A DNA stretch of 6,919 nucleotides from CAZFLM01 sp964519955 (GCA_964519955.1 CAZFLM010000156.1:1-6919), one strand, 5' to 3'. Counted from the stretch's first letter, positions 1-6,711 are shown. The notes: a model not told the origin generated them from the letters alone. A program made the numbers and translations.

Positions 1-25
1 GCCGAGCGCTGCCCACTACATACCG

Positions 26-54
26 TTGACAATGCTTATTTTAACGCCTATGGG
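26..54 (+). promoter_or_regulatory. Possible sigma70-type promoter upstream of the DinB gene
   Basis: A perfect TTGACA at 26-31 is followed after 17 bases by TATGGG at 49-54. It sits in a short AT-rich island (26-51) that stands out from the GC-rich surroundings. The -35 box and spacing are ideal, but the -10 box matches the consensus TATAAT at only three positions. It lies about 180 bases upstream of the DinB start, with the heptamer array in between, so a transcript from here would carry the array in its leader. The opposite strand also has an AT-rich TAAAAT box in the same island. Weak call, resting on sequence resemblance alone. Confidence 0.25.
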
Positions 55-129
55 GGAAAGGGGAAAGGGGAGAGTTGAAGGTTGACAGTCCAAAGTGGCA
101 AGTGGTCAGTGGTCAGTGGTGGGGGCTGC
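53..129. repeat. G-rich degenerate heptanucleotide repeat array
   Basis: From 53 to 122 the plus strand can be cut into ten consecutive 7-base units, each beginning with G and never losing register. The first units are GGGGAAA (53-59 and 60-66) and GGGGAGA (67-73). They pass through GTTGAAG, GTTGACA, GTCCAAA and GTGGCAA to two identical GTGGTCA units (102-108, 109-115) and GTGGTGG (116-122). A further G-starting unit (123-129) is plausible. The format resembles the short tandemly repeated heptanucleotide sequences (STRR) described from cyanobacteria, though this is not evidence of shared origin. The three G4 runs at 53-70 and the G run at 121-125 could also support G-quadruplex structure. The array is non-coding and ends about 110 bases before the DinB start. 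Bases 130-236 show no other structure beyond the ribosome-binding site of that gene. Confidence 0.7.
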
Positions 130-236
130 GTGCTGGTTGCTGTTGTGTAGACAAATGAGGGTGTTCTGTTGTATCCTATCTTCAGGCGGGGTGCGCGCTG
201 GGGGTGCGCTCTGCTAACCAATGGGGAGGGGACACG

Positions 237-704
237 ATGCCCTACACGATTGCCGACGTCGTAGACGGCCTGCGACACTCGCGGGCGTTCTTCCACAAGC
301 ATCTGGCCGGCATGACCGACGAGCAGTGGGACTTCAAGCCGTACGCGGAGTGCAAGAGCGTGCGCGAGACCGTGGCGCACCTGATCAGCGACGACCGCGC
401 CGCGCTCGACTCGCTGAAGAGCGGGCAGGAGCCGGACTACGATGCGTGCCAGGTGGAGGAGCAGGACAGGGAGAAGCTCCTGGCGATGGTCGCCGAGTCG
501 CACGAGGCCCTGTTGGCCCACATCGGAACGGCGTTCGCCGAGCAGGACCTGGGCGCGGAGACCAGCCTCTGGGGCAGCCAGATGAAGGTAGGGGCGCTGG
601 GGTACATCTCGTCCGAAGACTACTACCACGCCGGCCAGGTGGCCTACATCCGCCTCGCCACCGACCCCGCGTGGGACTACTATGCCGCGGTGTATGGGGG
701 GTAG
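237..704 (+). CDS. DinB-superfamily protein (putative metal-binding four-helix bundle)
   Basis: This 155-residue protein has the size and layout of the DinB/YfiT-like superfamily. These are small four-helix bundles that usually hold a divalent metal with three histidines; members include thiol transferases and many uncharacterised proteins. Seen here: an N-terminal helix with FFHKHLAGMTDEQWDFKP (residues 18-35, the typical 'L..L...L....P' opening), a first ligand candidate in VAHLISDD (His48), and the C-terminal signature YYHAGQV (His131, with the usual xGQ). In the usual HxxxHxGQ motif a His sits four residues before the last His; here that position is Glu127. The ATG at 237 is chosen because GGAGG at 225-229 lies 7 bases upstream. 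An in-frame ATG at 204 has no such site. The gene stands alone and converges on the GHMP kinase gene. The family call is firm; the activity is unknown. Confidence 0.85.
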   Translation: MPYTIADVVDGLRHSRAFFHKHLAGMTDEQWDFKPYAECKSVRETVAHLISDDRAALDSLKSGQEPDYDACQVEEQDREKLLAMVAESHEALLAHIGTAFAEQDLGAETSLWGSQMKVGALGYISSEDYYHAGQVAYIRLATDPAWDYYAAVYGG

Positions 705-707
705 GGG

Positions 708-862
708 GGCGAACGGCGTCGAACGGCGAACTGCGTCGAACGTCGAACGTCGAACGGCCAACGTGCCACGGCGAACGGACAACGGCGGGGCTCCGGTGAG
801 TGAGCGTGTCCTGCGGCAGCCCACCGTTCGACTTTCGACCTTCGACGCCGTCGCCGTTCGAC
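708..862. repeat. Heptanucleotide array forming a long imperfect inverted repeat between two convergent genes
   Basis: The left half is built from 7-base units of consensus G(T/G)CGAAC: 708-714, 718-724, 725-731, 735-741, 742-748 and 749-755. It then degenerates in register to 783 (GGCCAAC, GTGCCAC, GGCGAAC, GGACAAC). Three-base inserts sit at 715-717 and 732-734. The right half carries the complementary units GTTCGAC (826-832 and 856-862), TTTCGAC (833-839) and CTTCGAC (840-846). By hand alignment 718-729 pairs perfectly with 851-862 (12 bp), and 735-755 pairs with 826-846 at 19 of 21 positions, leaving a loop of about 70 bases. The structure starts 4 bases after the DinB stop and ends 5 bases before the kinase stop. 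It could therefore fold in the 3' end of either transcript and act as a bidirectional terminator or stabiliser. That role is inference: no U-tract is present. Confidence 0.75.
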
Positions 863-866
863 CGCT

Positions 867-1856
867 CTACCCTTGCCCTTCCACCCGCACCCCGTCCGAC
901 GCCGCGGGATGCCAGATGGAGTCGGCGCCGGCGGTTGCCATGGCGGCTGACAGCTCGTCGGGGCGGTCCGTGAGGATGAGGATGGTGCCGCCGCCGCCTG
1001 CGCCTGCGAGCTTCGCACCGTAGGCGCCCGCCTCGCGCGCCGCGGCGATGAGGCGCTCGTTCGCCTCGCCGGAGCCGCCCAGATCCGCCACGATGCGGTG
1101 GTTCTCGTTCATCAGTGCGCCGAGCGTGGGCCAGTCGCCGGCCAGCAGGGCGCGCTTCCCGAGCCTCGCCAGCCCCGCGATGCGCTGGTAGCTCTCGACG
1201 ACCAGCGGCTCGCCCTCCAGCCAGCGCTGGCGCGGGCTCTTGTGCACCGTGCCGGAGTGGTGCCGCACGCCCGTGTGCGCGGCGAGGAGGGGCACGGGCG
1301 GGCAGTGGGGGGCGAGGGGCTCCACGGTCACGAGGGGCTCGTCGTCGCGCTGCTCGAGCTGCGCCTTGCCGGCGAAGTCCATGTAGTTGAGCCCGCCGAA
1401 CACGGCCATGTGCTGATCCTGCAGGCCGCAGAGCACTCCCATCACGCGGTTCTCGATCTTGCGAGCCGTCTCCGCCATCTTCCACGGGTGCGTGCGCCAG
1501 CCGAACCACCTATCGAGCGCGCCAACCGCCGCCACGACCAGCGCCGTCGAGCCCGCCATGCCCGCCTGCATGGGAATCTCCGTTGAGAAGGCGAGCGAGA
1601 AGGGGGAGACGGCCGGATCGATCGCGAAGTAGGTCAGGACGGCGCGAGCGATGTCGAGCTTGTCACCGCGCAGCGTCAGGTCGGCGGGGCCGCGTATCAC
1701 GGCGCTCTCCTCGTCGGCGGAGACGGTCAGCTCGGGGGCCTCCGACAATCGGCACGTGGCGCGCTCGCGGGTGCTGACGCTGATGACGCTGCCTCCGTAC
1801 ATATCGGAGGGATTGCCGACGATGCCACATCGGCCCGGCGCGGTGGCGACGATCAA
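867..1856 (-). CDS. GHMP-family sugar kinase (HddA / glucuronokinase-like)
   Basis: This 329-residue protein is a GHMP kinase, transferring the gamma-phosphate of ATP to a hydroxyl of a sugar or similar small molecule in the cytoplasm. All three family motifs are visible. Motif 1 is APGRCGIVGNPSDMYGG (residues 6-22). The phosphate-binding motif 2 is PMQAGMAGSTA (95-105). Motif 3 is KLAGAGGGGTILIL (282-295). A CGLQDQHMAVFGGLN block (143-157) resembles the GxQDQ...GG block of D-glycero-D-manno-heptose-7-phosphate, fucose and glucuronate kinases, with Asp147 the likely catalytic base. The substrate cannot be told from sequence. The start is the TTG at 1856-1854, with GGGAG (1868-1864) seven bases upstream. 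There is no in-frame ATG between the divergent lipoprotein gene and motif 1, and the next ATG (Met19) would delete motif 1. The long in-frame extension toward 2240 is low-complexity antisense of the neighbour. Length is normal for the family. Confidence 0.9.
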   Translation of the reverse strand: MIVATAPGRCGIVGNPSDMYGGSVISVSTRERATCRLSEAPELTVSADEESAVIRGPADLTLRGDKLDIARAVLTYFAIDPAVSPFSLAFSTEIPMQAGMAGSTALVVAAVGALDRWFGWRTHPWKMAETARKIENRVMGVLCGLQDQHMAVFGGLNYMDFAGKAQLEQRDDEPLVTVEPLAPHCPPVPLLAAHTGVRHHSGTVHKSPRQRWLEGEPLVVESYQRIAGLARLGKRALLAGDWPTLGALMNENHRIVADLGGSGEANERLIAAAREAGAYGAKLAGAGGGGTILILTDRPDELSAAMATAGADSIWHPAASDGVRVEGQG

Positions 1857-1916
1857 GGGGGTTCTCCCGCTCGACGAGATGGTTGCCCCTATGGTACCCC
1901 CGCCATGCCGGTGAAC

Positions 1917-1934
1917 CCTCCGGCGCGCCGGAGG
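1917..1934. promoter_or_regulatory. Perfect 18-bp palindrome in the divergent intergenic spacer (possible operator)
   Basis: CCTCCGGCG at 1917-1925 is followed directly by its reverse complement CGCCGGAGG at 1926-1934, with no spacer. It lies near the middle of the 146-bp gap (1857-2002) between the divergent kinase and DUF4349 genes. A dimeric regulator controlling both genes could bind there, or it could act as a cruciform or hairpin. In such GC-rich DNA a palindrome of this length is still unlikely by chance. I could not find convincing -35/-10 boxes on either strand in this spacer. A weaker imperfect dyad of CACGC/GCGTG type follows at about 1950-1972. The palindrome is certain; its role is inferred. 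Confidence 0.5.
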
Positions 1935-2002
1935 CACCAACAGGCTGAACACGCGCCGTGACGCGCGGCGTGCGACGGTGGGCGGCGGAGGAGGCCGGAG
2001 AC

Positions 2003-2953
2003 GTGAAGACAACTCGCGTGGCTTGGATCGTGGCCGTGGTCGTCGTGGTAGGGCTGCTGTGGGGGTGCGCGCAGGGCGAGTACGCGCCGACCGGCGGGGC
2101 CGGCGCATCGCAGTCGGCGATGAAGGAGGCGGCGAGTTCGTCCGCCCCATCGGCGCCGGCTCCGGCAATCGTGGGAGGTGGAAGGACCGTTCAGGGCGGC
2201 GGCGAAGCGGACAAGGCCGCTCAGGGCAAGGCGCCGTCAATCGGCACGGCAGCGGGCACGGGGGAGCCGGACCGCTACCTCATCAAGAACGGCGGGGTGA
2301 CGCTGGAGGTGAAGGACGCGCGCAAGGCAAGCGAGCAGCTCCTCGCCAGCGTCCAGGCGGCCCGCGGCTACGTGGCCAACCTGCAGGAGACGGTCGACGG
2401 GCTGGGGGCGCGCACCGTGACGCTGCAGGTCCGGGTGCCCGCGAAGTCGTTCGAGATGTCGATGAGGGCCATCGAGACCCTGGGCAAGTCGCTCAACAAG
2501 ACCGTGAGCGCCGAGGATGTGACGGAGGAGTACGTCGACAGCCAGTCGCGCGTGCGCAACCTGAAGCGCACCGAGGACCGGCTGTTGGAGCACCTGAGCA
2601 AGACGGGCAAGCTGAGCGACACGCTGCTCATCGAGCGGGAGCTGGGCCGCGTGCGCGAGGAGATCGAGAAGCTCGAGGGGCGGCTGCGCTTCCTGTCGCA
2701 CCGCGTGGCGTATTGCACGTTCGACGTGACGCTGCAGGAGGCCGCCCGGCAGCAGGCCCTGGTCGAGCCGGAGAGCTACAGCACGGGCAAGGTGTTCTCC
2801 GACGCGGTGCGTTCCCTGGTGGACTTCGCGCGCTGGCTCTGGACGCAGATCATCTGGGTAGCGATCTGGATCCCCGTGTGGGTGCCGATCTTCCTCGTCG
2901 CACGGTGGGGATACCGGCGGTCTGTCAAGAAGCCGTCGCCGCCGGTGGGGTAG
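2003..2953 (+). CDS. DUF4349 domain-containing lipoprotein
   Basis: This 316-residue envelope protein belongs to the DUF4349 family, whose function is not established. Order of parts: a basic N-terminus and hydrophobic stretch (residues 6-20) ending in LLWGC, a lipobox-like site with Cys22 as the lipidation candidate (Trp at -2 is unusual). An Ala/Gly/Ser-rich, low-complexity linker follows (about 27-88). The DUF4349 core (about 90-247) starts with RYLIKNGGVTLEV, includes VTLQVRVPAKSF, and contains a charged coiled-coil hairpin (about 178-230). A Trp-rich transmembrane helix (about 279-301) is followed by a basic cytoplasmic tail. The GTG at 2003 is chosen because GGAGGAGG at 1987-1994 sits 8 bases upstream and it gives a proper signal sequence. 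The GTG at 1958 would add 15 hydrophilic residues in front. The gene is divergent from the kinase gene and converges on the glycosyltransferase gene. The family call is confident; any role in membrane stress or scaffolding is speculation. Confidence 0.88.
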   Translation: MKTTRVAWIVAVVVVVGLLWGCAQGEYAPTGGAGASQSAMKEAASSSAPSAPAPAIVGGGRTVQGGGEADKAAQGKAPSIGTAAGTGEPDRYLIKNGGVTLEVKDARKASEQLLASVQAARGYVANLQETVDGLGARTVTLQVRVPAKSFEMSMRAIETLGKSLNKTVSAEDVTEEYVDSQSRVRNLKRTEDRLLEHLSKTGKLSDTLLIERELGRVREEIEKLEGRLRFLSHRVAYCTFDVTLQEAARQQALVEPESYSTGKVFSDAVRSLVDFARWLWTQIIWVAIWIPVWVPIFLVARWGYRRSVKKPSPPVG

Positions 2954-2962
2954 CGGCGGAGT

Positions 2963-3137
2963 GAGGCCGACCCTCCAGGGGGCATCACCTGGCGGGCAGA
3001 GACGCCCGCCCTACCACGGCGCTCCTCCGCGAGAGGGGAAGGACCCGGCGGGGTGCGGAGACCCCGCTCCACACTCTGAGCGACGCGCTGCACCACCCTG
3101 TGGGGCGCAAGCCCGCGGTCGGCACGGAGGCCGACCC
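2963..3137. repeat. Cluster of short GC-rich hairpin repeats 3' of the DUF4349 gene
   Basis: The convergent spacer holds several copies of a short hairpin element. Copy one: arms GGCGGGC (2991-2997) and GCCCGCC (3004-3010), loop AGAGAC. Copy two: arms GCGGGG (3048-3053) and CCCCGC (3062-3067). Copy three: arms GGTCGGC (3117-3123) and GCCGACC (3130-3136), loop ACGGAG. A half copy (2963-2980) has only the right arm followed by CTCC. Right arms are often followed by C(T/C)(A/C)CC. A small GGGC-GCAA-GCCC hairpin (3103-3114) lies between copies. Several pieces recur near 6712-6919: 2963-2980 and 3119-3137 in inverted orientation, 3044-3067 in direct orientation. No ORF or other feature was seen here. 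This looks like a REP/MITE-type dispersed element, but no transposase is present in the window. Confidence 0.7.
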
Positions 3138-3147
3138 ACCGGACAGC

Positions 3148-3182
3148 AAAAGGCCCTCCCCGCGGGCAGGCGGGGAGGGCCT
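3148..3182 (-). terminator. Intrinsic terminator of the glycosyltransferase gene
   Basis: A perfect 13-bp GC-rich stem is formed by 3151-3163 and 3170-3182 with a 6-base loop. Read on the minus strand it is followed by TTTT (3151-3148), and it begins 12 bases after the stop codon of the glycosyltransferase gene (3197-3195). This is a classic Rho-independent terminator for that gene. The U-tract is short, with GCTG following. On the plus strand the hairpin has no T-run after it, so it would be a weaker stop for transcription arriving from the DUF4349 gene. Confidence 0.88.
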
Positions 3183-3194
3183 CGGCGTGCGCGC

Positions 3195-6100
3195 CTAGGC
3201 GGCGCGGGTGGCGGCGGTGAGGGCCTCTTCGGCGAGGTCCAGGTTGTTGCGGGCCGCCGCGTAGGTCGGGTCGATGACGAGCGCCTGCTTGTAGCAAGCC
3301 TGGGCTGCGGCGGGTTCGCCGACCTGGAAGTAGCAGTTGCCCAGGACGAAGAAGCCCGACGCGGTGTTCGGCCGGTGCGAGAGCCCCTTCGAGATGGCGT
3401 CCGCCGCGTTCGAGTAGAGCCCCAGCGAGTAGAGCAGGTCGCCGGAGTTGAAGTAGGCGTTCGCGTCGTTCGGGTCCAGCCGGATGGCCTCCGAGTAGTA
3501 GCGGAATGCCTGCTCGTTGCGCCCCAGCGTCGCGCACACGCGTCCCAGGTTGACCCGCAGCTCGGCGGACCGGGGCGCGAGCTTCAGCGCGGACTCGTAG
3601 GCACGGAGCGCCTCCTCGGACAGCCCCATCTGCTCGCAGCTCTTGCCCAGGCGCACCATAACGTCCCACGAGTCGGGGAAGCTGAAGGATGCGGGCCGGA
3701 GCAGGCGCAGGGCCTCGGCGTGCTCGCCGTCGTCGTGCAGCACCATGCCCAGCTCGGCCGCGGCCAGCGCGTGCGTCGGGTCGAAGCGCAGGAGCGTGGT
3801 CAGGTGCTCGCGGGCCTTGGCGCGGTCTCCGGTTCGGCGATACAGGTTCCCCAGCAGGTAGCGGGCGTCGTGGAAGCCGGGCTGCTGCTCGACAGCCTGG
3901 CGGCAGGGCTCGATGGCCTCGCTGAACTTGTCGCGGCCGGTGAGGGCCAGGGCCAGTCCGTAGAGCGCCTTGTAGGTGTGGGCCCCGGCGTCGCCGGTAT
4001 GGACGAAGGTCGGCGACTTGCCGATCTCGATGGCGCGCAGGAACCGGCGCTCGGCGTCGGCGTAGTCGCGGAGGCGCAGGTCGGCGTGGCCCCTGGCGAA
4101 CTCGATGCCGGGGTGCACCAGGCCGAACGACGCCGCGCGCTCGCAGACGTCGATCGTCTCCTGCGGGCGGCCGAGGATGAGCAGCGCCACGCCCCACTCG
4201 ACGAACAGCAGCGGGGTGTAGTCCTCGATCGCGTTGATCTCGGCGGCGGCCTGCTCGAACCAGTGCGCGGCGGCCTCGTAGTCGCGGGCGGTGTAGAACG
4301 CGTTGCCGAGGTTGAAGAGCTGGAAGCCGCGGAACGGATCTTCCGGGTTCTCCTCGACCTCGCGCTGCACCATTCGGATGAAGCGCTCGTTCTTGTTGCG
4401 CTTCTCGGCGACCTCGCCGGCGTAGCCCAGGTGCTCGATGACCACCTTGGCAGGGGCGACGTCGAGGCCGGCCTGCTGGAGCGAGCGGACGTTCTGCTCG
4501 TGGATGCGGCCCTGGAACTTCAGGTCCGGATGCAGCCGGAACAGGCGGCAGGCGCGGTGCCAGAGCACGTCGCCATCGCCGCGCAGGGCCAGCACGTTGC
4601 GGATGTTGACGAAGTAGCCGCCGATGTTGTCGCGCGCCTCGGCGATCAGCTCGCGCAGGGCCGGGCCGTCGCCCTCCTGCAGGCGCTCGTCCGCGTCGAG
4701 CCAGAGGCCCCAGTCGCCGGTGGCGTGCTTCAGGGCCTCGTTGCGGGCGGCCGAGAAGTCCTCGATCCACGTGAAGTGGACCACCTTGGCGCCGTGCTCC
4801 TTTGCGATCTCGACGGTGCGGTCCGTCGATCCAGTGTCGACGAGGATGATCTCATCGACCACGCCGCGCACGCTTTCGAGGCAGTCGCCGAGGAACTCCT
4901 CCTCGTCGCGGGCGATCATCACCAGCGAGAGGCGGTTGGCGGTCTTCTTCGTCTCGGCGGCGGCAGTCGTCGTCCCGCTGAGCATCTCGTCGGCGCGGGC
5001 GATGGCCGCCGTGATGGCCTTGGCCTTTTGCGAGGAGTGGGCGCCGGTGGCCAGAAGCGCCTTGCGGCGGGTCATTGCGGCTTCGCGGGCGCGCTCCAGC
5101 GTGCGGCGGATCTCCGGCGAGTCTGGGCTGAAGACGAACGCGGCGGTGGCGTGCTCGATGGCCGAGACCGGGTCGCCGGCCTCCAAGCAGATGAACGCCA
5201 GGTTGTGGTGGAAGTCGCGCGGGCTCGGGGAGCGGCGGATGCCCTCTTCGAGCAGCTCGCGCGCCCGATCCTCGCTGCCGCTGCGGTAGAGGCCCACCGC
5301 CAGGGCGTTGACCACGTCCCAGTCGTCTGCGCTCTCCGTCAGGCACTCCTCGGCCTCGCGGATGGCGGTCTCCCAGTTGCCGGTGCGCGCGTCATCCAGC
5401 ATCTTCTGCTTGCGGTCTTCGTAGCCGACCGTCACGACGGCGGTGGCGGGCAGGGCAACCGGCTGGACGCCGGCAGCGAGGGCCTGGAGGCGCTCGGCTG
5501 CAGTCTCGGCGGCGTGGGCCCAGGTGTGTCGGGCGGCGATGTCCGCGGCGGCCTGCCGGCCGATCTCGCGGGCCTTGGCGCGGTTGTCGTACACCTCGCG
5601 CAGGGCGGCCGCGAGCGCGTCGACGTCCGGCTCGGCCCAGTACGGCATGCGCACGGTCTGGAGGTCGCCGATGCGCTGCTCGGGCAGCTCGCACTTGGTG
5701 GCGGGCACGAGGTACGAGTTGCGGTGGTTGGCGAAGTCGAGCGCGGCGCCGAAGTTGGTGACGACGGTCGGCTTGCCGCAGGCCATGGCTTCGGCGATCG
5801 GCAGGCCGTATCCCTCGCCGCGGTACGGGTGCACGAGGCAGTCGCACGCCGCGTAGAGGCCCGGCATCTCGGATTCGTCGAAGTCGCGGGTCATGTGGAC
5901 GATCTCGGGGCCGCCCGGGATGGCCTTGGCCGCCGCGATGAGCGCGCCGGCGTCCTGTCCGCGGTAGAACGTAGTGGCGCCGAAGTCCTTGATGACGAGC
6001 GACACGTCGTCGCTGCGGGTGAAGGCGCGTGCGTAGGCGTCCAGCAGGCGGTCGATGCCCTTGCGCCGGATGGTGCCTCCGACGAACAGGAACCGGAACC

Positions 6101-6602
6101 CGCGCTCGGTGGGCAGGTCGATGGGCCGGGTCTGCGGGTTGAAGCGGGCCGTGTTGATGCCATTGGGCACCACGTAGACCTTGGAGGCCGGCACGCCGCT
6201 CTCGATGTAGCAGTGGCGCACGAACTCCGACGGCACCCACACCTCGTCGACCGACTCCTGGATGCCGCGCACCCAGTCGACCGGCAGCGAGCCGTACTCC
6301 CAGGGCTGGATCAGCACGTAGCGCTGGGTCGACGGGCGCCTGAAGACGGGCGGGTAGGCGTGGCGCAGCGTGATCTGCGCGCCGGCCGGCTTCCGCCCGA
6401 CGCACTTGGCGAGCGCCGGGAAGCGCGGATCGGCTTCGGGCCCGAACGTGTCGGGCTCATAGCCCTCGATGCCGAGGTCGACTGCGCCGCGGTCGAGGAG
6501 CGCCAGCGCCAGCTCGCGGTTGACGAGAGCCAGGCTGTGCTGGACGAAGAACGATCCCTGCCAGATGAGGCCGACAGGCCCGGAGTTGTTGGGATTGGCC
6601 AT
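3195..6602 (-). CDS. Bifunctional glycosyltransferase: GT4-like + GT2-like domains with TPR repeats
   Basis: A 1135-residue protein with two glycosyltransferase modules. Residues 8-375 form a GT-B fold GT4-like enzyme: FVGGTIRRKGIDRLLDAY (173-190) carries the basic nucleotide-sugar contacts, and EGYGLPIAE (263-271) is the E-x7-E motif. Residues 397-510 are a TPR-like helical region. Residues 557-730 form a GT-A fold GT2-like enzyme: LVMIARDEE (560-568), LVDTGSTDRT (587-596) and a DAD metal-binding motif (636-638). From about 760 to 1128 run roughly ten TPR units of about 34 residues, the last ones very regular (for example 1013-1046, 1047-1080, 1081-1114). No signal peptide or membrane segment was seen, so it is probably cytoplasmic. 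Known TPR-linked GT2 enzymes act on proteins or surface glycans; two catalytic modules suggest sequential transfers. Donors and acceptor are unknown. The ATG at 6602 is chosen for AGGAG (6613-6609) 6 bases upstream; the in-frame ATG at 6686 adds an unsupported, Arg/Pro-rich 28-residue tail. Monocistronic here. Confidence 0.9.
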   Translation of the reverse strand: MANPNNSGPVGLIWQGSFFVQHSLALVNRELALALLDRGAVDLGIEGYEPDTFGPEADPRFPALAKCVGRKPAGAQITLRHAYPPVFRRPSTQRYVLIQPWEYGSLPVDWVRGIQESVDEVWVPSEFVRHCYIESGVPASKVYVVPNGINTARFNPQTRPIDLPTERGFRFLFVGGTIRRKGIDRLLDAYARAFTRSDDVSLVIKDFGATTFYRGQDAGALIAAAKAIPGGPEIVHMTRDFDESEMPGLYAACDCLVHPYRGEGYGLPIAEAMACGKPTVVTNFGAALDFANHRNSYLVPATKCELPEQRIGDLQTVRMPYWAEPDVDALAAALREVYDNRAKAREIGRQAAADIAARHTWAHAAETAAERLQALAAGVQPVALPATAVVTVGYEDRKQKMLDDARTGNWETAIREAEECLTESADDWDVVNALAVGLYRSGSEDRARELLEEGIRRSPSPRDFHHNLAFICLEAGDPVSAIEHATAAFVFSPDSPEIRRTLERAREAAMTRRKALLATGAHSSQKAKAITAAIARADEMLSGTTTAAAETKKTANRLSLVMIARDEEEFLGDCLESVRGVVDEIILVDTGSTDRTVEIAKEHGAKVVHFTWIEDFSAARNEALKHATGDWGLWLDADERLQEGDGPALRELIAEARDNIGGYFVNIRNVLALRGDGDVLWHRACRLFRLHPDLKFQGRIHEQNVRSLQQAGLDVAPAKVVIEHLGYAGEVAEKRNKNERFIRMVQREVEENPEDPFRGFQLFNLGNAFYTARDYEAAAHWFEQAAAEINAIEDYTPLLFVEWGVALLILGRPQETIDVCERAASFGLVHPGIEFARGHADLRLRDYADAERRFLRAIEIGKSPTFVHTGDAGAHTYKALYGLALALTGRDKFSEAIEPCRQAVEQQPGFHDARYLLGNLYRRTGDRAKAREHLTTLLRFDPTHALAAAELGMVLHDDGEHAEALRLLRPASFSFPDSWDVMVRLGKSCEQMGLSEEALRAYESALKLAPRSAELRVNLGRVCATLGRNEQAFRYYSEAIRLDPNDANAYFNSGDLLYSLGLYSNAADAISKGLSHRPNTASGFFVLGNCYFQVGEPAAAQACYKQALVIDPTYAAARNNLDLAEEALTAATRAA

Positions 6603-6689
6603 ACCATGCTCCTGTTTCGCAGGTGGGCATTCGGTGCCGAGGGTACGTCGGAGGTGCTTCGGGCTGTGTCGCGACGGCCCGAACACCGT

Positions 6690-6695
6690 ATTATC
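6690..6695 (-). promoter_or_regulatory. Possible -10 box for the glycosyltransferase gene
   Basis: On the minus strand GATAAT (five of six matches to TATAAT) occurs about 88 bases upstream of the chosen start codon. It lies in the only AT-leaning stretch (about 6686-6712) between the gene and the hairpin-repeat cluster. No good -35 box is seen at 16-18 bases upstream. The intervening leader (6603-6689) holds the ribosome-binding site and no clear structure. Weak call. Confidence 0.2.
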
Positions 6696-6711
6696 GGCAG
6701 GTTGTCATCTT

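Noticed and set aside
48..824. 258-residue minus-strand open frame across the DinB gene
   Set aside because: It is antisense to the DinB coding region, Arg/Val/Leu-rich without any recognisable domain, and its ends run through the heptamer arrays. GC-rich coding DNA commonly leaves such open shadow frames.
705..866. CRISPR-like array
   Set aside because: The units are only 7 bases with no spacers of regular length, and halves are in opposite orientation. No cas gene is present.
682..1023. Plus-strand open frame of 113 residues spanning the convergent spacer
   Set aside because: Its first half is a direct translation of the heptamer array and its second half is antisense to the kinase C-terminus; it has no convincing ribosome-binding site.
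1098..1586. Plus-strand open frame of 162 residues inside the kinase gene
   Set aside because: Composition is His/Arg/Ala-rich with no motif, while the opposite strand encodes a complete GHMP kinase.
1857..2240. N-terminal extension of the kinase reading frame
   Set aside because: The extra 128 residues are Pro/Arg-rich and antisense to the DUF4349 gene; the TTG at 1856 has a good ribosome-binding site and matches where GHMP kinases begin.
2776..4770. 664-residue minus-strand open frame overlapping the glycosyltransferase and DUF4349 genes
   Set aside because: Its product is Arg/Pro/Gly-rich low complexity and it overlaps the well-supported TPR region in another frame; it crosses the terminator and two real genes.
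6603..6686. 28-residue N-terminal extension of the glycosyltransferase
   Set aside because: It covers the ribosome-binding site of the ATG at 6602 and encodes an unremarkable Arg/Pro-rich tail; the GT-B fold begins right after the downstream start.
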